NCBI GenBank assembly: GCA_002455215.1
Contig: DKKK01000012.1
Coordinates: 4,325-27,523, forward strand
Direction of reading: 5' to 3'
DNA from: Anaerolineales bacterium UBA6668
GTDB lineage: Bacteria; Chloroflexota; Anaerolineae; Anaerolineales; UBA6668
DNA length: 23,199 nucleotides
In this document: piece after piece, positions 20,757 to 23,199 of the stretch
Numbering within the stretch: position 1 is the stretch's first letter
Layout: each line of letters begins with the position of its first letter
Notes under the pieces: generated by a model
The model's input: only the letters and a program-made list of their open reading frames with translations
Databases searched by the model: none
Told to the model about the DNA's origin: nothing
Translations under genes and position numbers: made by a program

Positions 20757-23199
20757 TTAGCTGACATCCCCAGCGCCTACTTGCCAGAAGCGTTCCAAGC
20801 GAATGGCAAGGGCGGCATGTTCCGGCAAGGTTAATTGCGGGTCTGTTTGATACAAATCGGCGGCGGCATTGCGTGCTTGCTCTATGAGACGCACATCACC
20901 AAGCTTTGCCATTTGCAACTCTGCGAAACCACTCTGTCGCGTGCCCAAGAAGTCGCCGGGACCGCGCAGTTCTAGGTCTTTTTCCGCTAGTTTAAAGCCA
21001 TCATTGGTGGCTTCCATCACTTTTAGGCGGGCATCCACATCATCCGGACCGAGCACCTTTTCAGTGGGCAAGGCATCTGTCATGAGCAAGCAGTAGCTTT
21101 TATGCTGTCCACGCCCCACCCGTCCCCGAAATTGGTGAAGTTGTGCCAAGCCAAAGCGGTTTGCTCCTTCAATGAGCATCACGCTGGCATTGGGAACATC
21201 TACCCCGACTTCTATCACCGAAGTACTGACCAGTATGTGCGTCTCGCCCTTACGAAAGGTATTCATCACTGTATCCTTTTCGGCAGGCTTCATTTTGCCG
21301 TGCAAAAGCCCCAACTGGTGGTTGGGAAAAACGTGCTTGCTCAGGCGGGCATGTTCTTCCACTGCGGCTTTGGCTTCGGCATTGCCCTTGCTGGTTTCTG
21401 TTTCTTCTACCAAGGGGCAAATAATAAACACTTGCCGACCTTCGTCAATTTGCGAGCGGATGAAAGCATAAGCACGCTCACGCTCACGCGGGTAGACCAC
21501 ACGGGTGGCAATGGGGGTGCGCCCCGGTGGGAGTTGGTCAATGATGGACAGGTCAAGATCGCCATACACCGACAATGCCAACGAGCGCGGGATGGGAGTG
21601 GCAGTCATTACCAGCAAATGCGGGTTTTGTCCTTTTGCACGCAATGCGGCACGCTGGGCTACCCCAAAGCGGTGTTGTTCATCTATCACCACCAGCCCCA
21701 AATCTTGGAATTGCACACCTTCTTCTATCAAGGCATGTGTGCCAATCAATAGGCGAATGGAGCCATCGGCAAGCCCACTGGCTATTTCACGCCGTTCTGC
21801 GGCGGTTGAAGCGCCCTGCAATAGCCGAATCGCCCCATTCGGCAAGACGGAACTACCTATTTGCACTTTTTCCAACAAGCGCTGTAGTCCTTGATAGTGT
21901 TGTTCTGCCAAAATGCTGGTGGGCGCCATTAATGCGGCTTGCTTGCCATTTTCCAGAGCAATGGCAATAGCCAGTGCGGCAACTGCGGTTTTGCCACTGC
22001 CTACATCGCCTTGCACTAAGCGATTCATCGGATGGGGATTGGCAAGATCCGCGCGAATTTCACCCAAAACACGCCGCTGTGCGGCTGTTAGCTTGAAAGG
22101 CAGGCTGTCGAGCGCACTCAAAAACCAGTCATGTGAAACTGCTAAGGCGGCACTGGTTTGCGCTTGCCAGTCGGCGCGTTGACGGCGGAAGCCCAACTGC
22201 ATCAGCAACATTTCATCAAAAGCCAAACGGCGATGGGCTTGCTGGAGCTTTTCAGGCGTATCGGGAAAATGCGCTTGCAGAATGGCTTCGCCCAACGGCA
22301 TCAACGAATAGCGTTGCAGAAGCGTAGCGGGTAGGGTTTCTACCACATGGCGCACCCCATAGCCGACCGCACTGTACATGGTACGGCGCATTTGTTTGGG
22401 GTATAAATCGGCGGTTAGCCCGTATACCGGCACAATGCGTCCGGTATGCAGGCTGTCGTTTTCGAGCAATTCCCAATCAGGACTGCTAAACAACAAACGC
22501 CCCAGATACATCTCCACTTTGCCACTGACCTGCACCTGTTCTCCCACCTTGAGTTTGTCCAAAATCCACGGTTGGTTAAACCAGTTGCATTCGATAGAGC
22601 CAGTGCCATCACCCAAAATCACTTTTGTAATTTGTGCATGTCCGCCTTTGTGGCGTACCACACGGGCATCCACTACGCTGGCAATGATGGTCACTTCTTC
22701 GCCATACCCCAAGCGGTTAATGGGTTTGAGCGCCGAATAATCAATGTGACGGCGCGGAAAATAATATAAGGCGTCGCCAATGGTGTGTAGTTTTAACTTG
22801 GCAAGTTTTTCGGCTTGTTTTTCGCCCACCCCCGCTAAAACCTGCAAAGAGGATTGTAACTGCAAACCGCCACTTTGCTCTTCCAACGCTGGACGAGCGG
22901 CACGTACCGGATAAACTGAACGCGCCGAACGCTTGCTAACGGAGTCTGGGCTAGCAGGTTCGGGTGAACGCTGGCTGGGGGCACGGTTGCTGGGGGCTGG
23001 CGACTCTGCGGCGGGCTCTTTGCTAACCGCAGGTGTGCGCTTGGCAGTTTCTCGCTTGGCTTTGGCAGGCTTCGGCTCTTGCGGTGGCGCTGGCGGTGTT
23101 TCCGGTGTTTCCAAAATGGGAAAATCCGCATCGGGTGAAAGCAAATCGGCGAAGTCAGGCGTCTTAATGGGCGGGCGGCTTGCAGAAACTTCACGGGGG
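20757..23199 (-). CDS. recG: RecG ATP-dependent DNA helicase, 5' end outside the window
   Basis: The frame is open to the right edge (first full codon at 23198), so the start lies outside; at least 813 residues are encoded here. RecG remodels stalled replication forks and Holliday junctions. After a long low-complexity N-terminal stretch (about 23198-22890, rich in Pro, Ala, Lys, Ser) comes the wedge/OB region (SLQVLAGVGEKQAEKLAKL, then YYFPRRHIDYS). Helicase motifs: I, GDVGSGKT (22010-21987); II, VIDEQHRFG; III, TATPIPRSL; VI region, QFRGRVGRG; and the C-terminal GPGDFLGTRQSG, a RecG hallmark. The conserved core begins around 22850. The N-terminal extension is unusual relative to E. coli RecG (693 residues). 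It is followed by coaD after 14 nt. Confidence 0.96.
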   Translation of the reverse strand, partial: PREVSASRPPIKTPDFADLLSPDADFPILETPETPPAPPQEPKPAKAKRETAKRTPAVSKEPAAESPAPSNRAPSQRSPEPASPDSVSKRSARSVYPVRAARPALEEQSGGLQLQSSLQVLAGVGEKQAEKLAKLKLHTIGDALYYFPRRHIDYSALKPINRLGYGEEVTIIASVVDARVVRHKGGHAQITKVILGDGTGSIECNWFNQPWILDKLKVGEQVQVSGKVEMYLGRLLFSSPDWELLENDSLHTGRIVPVYGLTADLYPKQMRRTMYSAVGYGVRHVVETLPATLLQRYSLMPLGEAILQAHFPDTPEKLQQAHRRLAFDEMLLMQLGFRRQRADWQAQTSAALAVSHDWFLSALDSLPFKLTAAQRRVLGEIRADLANPHPMNRLVQGDVGSGKTAVAALAIAIALENGKQAALMAPTSILAEQHYQGLQRLLEKVQIGSSVLPNGAIRLLQGASTAAERREIASGLADGSIRLLIGTHALIEEGVQFQDLGLVVIDEQHRFGVAQRAALRAKGQNPHLLVMTATPIPRSLALSVYGDLDLSIIDQLPPGRTPIATRVVYPRERERAYAFIRSQIDEGRQVFIICPLVEETETSKGNAEAKAAVEEHARLSKHVFPNHQLGLLHGKMKPAEKDTVMNTFRKGETHILVSTSVIEVGVDVPNASVMLIEGANRFGLAQLHQFRGRVGRGQHKSYCLLMTDALPTEKVLGPDDVDARLKVMEATNDGFKLAEKDLELRGPGDFLGTRQSGFAELQMAKLGDVRLIEQARNAAADLYQTDPQLTLPEHAALAIRLERFWQVGAGDVS

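Overview
The window looks like a chromosomal segment of a Chloroflexota bacterium (probably Anaerolineae or a near relative) of moderate GC. This is inferred from the combination of coenzyme F420 biosynthesis genes, a B12-dependent CarH-type regulator, an actinobacterial-style FhaA protein, a one-chain ADP-forming acyl-CoA synthetase with a BioD/DRTGG partner, and a secreted glycosidase with LysM modules. No rRNA, tRNA, transposase, phage gene or CRISPR array was seen. Both ends cut genes: cofD at the left edge and recG at the right edge.

Layout. (1) 1-3083, minus strand: an F420 cluster read right to left, ydcF-like > cofE > F420-dependent PPOX oxidoreductase > stand-alone nitroreductase resembling the C-terminal half of mycobacterial FbiB > cofD (partial). 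(2) 3168-5102, plus strand: an exported clan-A-like glycoside hydrolase with two C-terminal LysM domains, convergent with (3) a CarH-like adenosylcobalamin photoreceptor/repressor (5130-6398, minus) with an extra C-terminal domain. (4) A 447-nt divergent spacer, then mscL (6846-7157, plus) and a clear bidirectional terminator. (5) Minus-strand energy-metabolism pair: ADP-forming acyl-CoA synthetase (8534-10666) and a BioD/DRTGG-domain protein (7373-8446). (6) Minus-strand FHA pair (11047-12263). (7) tex on the plus strand (12679-14838). (8) Minus-strand operon 19428>15153: multi-pass membrane protein, DUF4129, DUF4350, MoxR ATPase, with ATGA overlaps between the last three and no DUF58 gene. 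(9) Minus-strand recG > coaD > coiled-coil protein (23199>19653).

How the genes may work together. The first block makes coenzyme F420 (CofD adds the phospho-lactate/PEP-type moiety, the FbiB-C-like enzyme would reduce dehydro-F420-0, CofE adds glutamates) and includes a likely F420 user (PPOX). The ADP-forming synthetase would make ATP from acyl-CoA. MoxR/DUF4129/DUF4350 and the two FHA proteins point to envelope assembly and phospho-dependent signalling.

The most unusual thing is not a gene. About nine copies of a diverged intergenic repeat of roughly 60-130 bp are scattered through the window. A full copy has an inverted CGAATAT-type arm pair (about 40 bp), then a stem-loop of the type GCGCTTTTT-CCTAAGG-GAAAAAGCGC, then a GTGCCGAATAT-type tail. 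Copies lie between convergent genes, directly after mscL, in 5' leaders and inside the F420 cluster. Several other precise inverted repeats sit on or next to candidate promoters.
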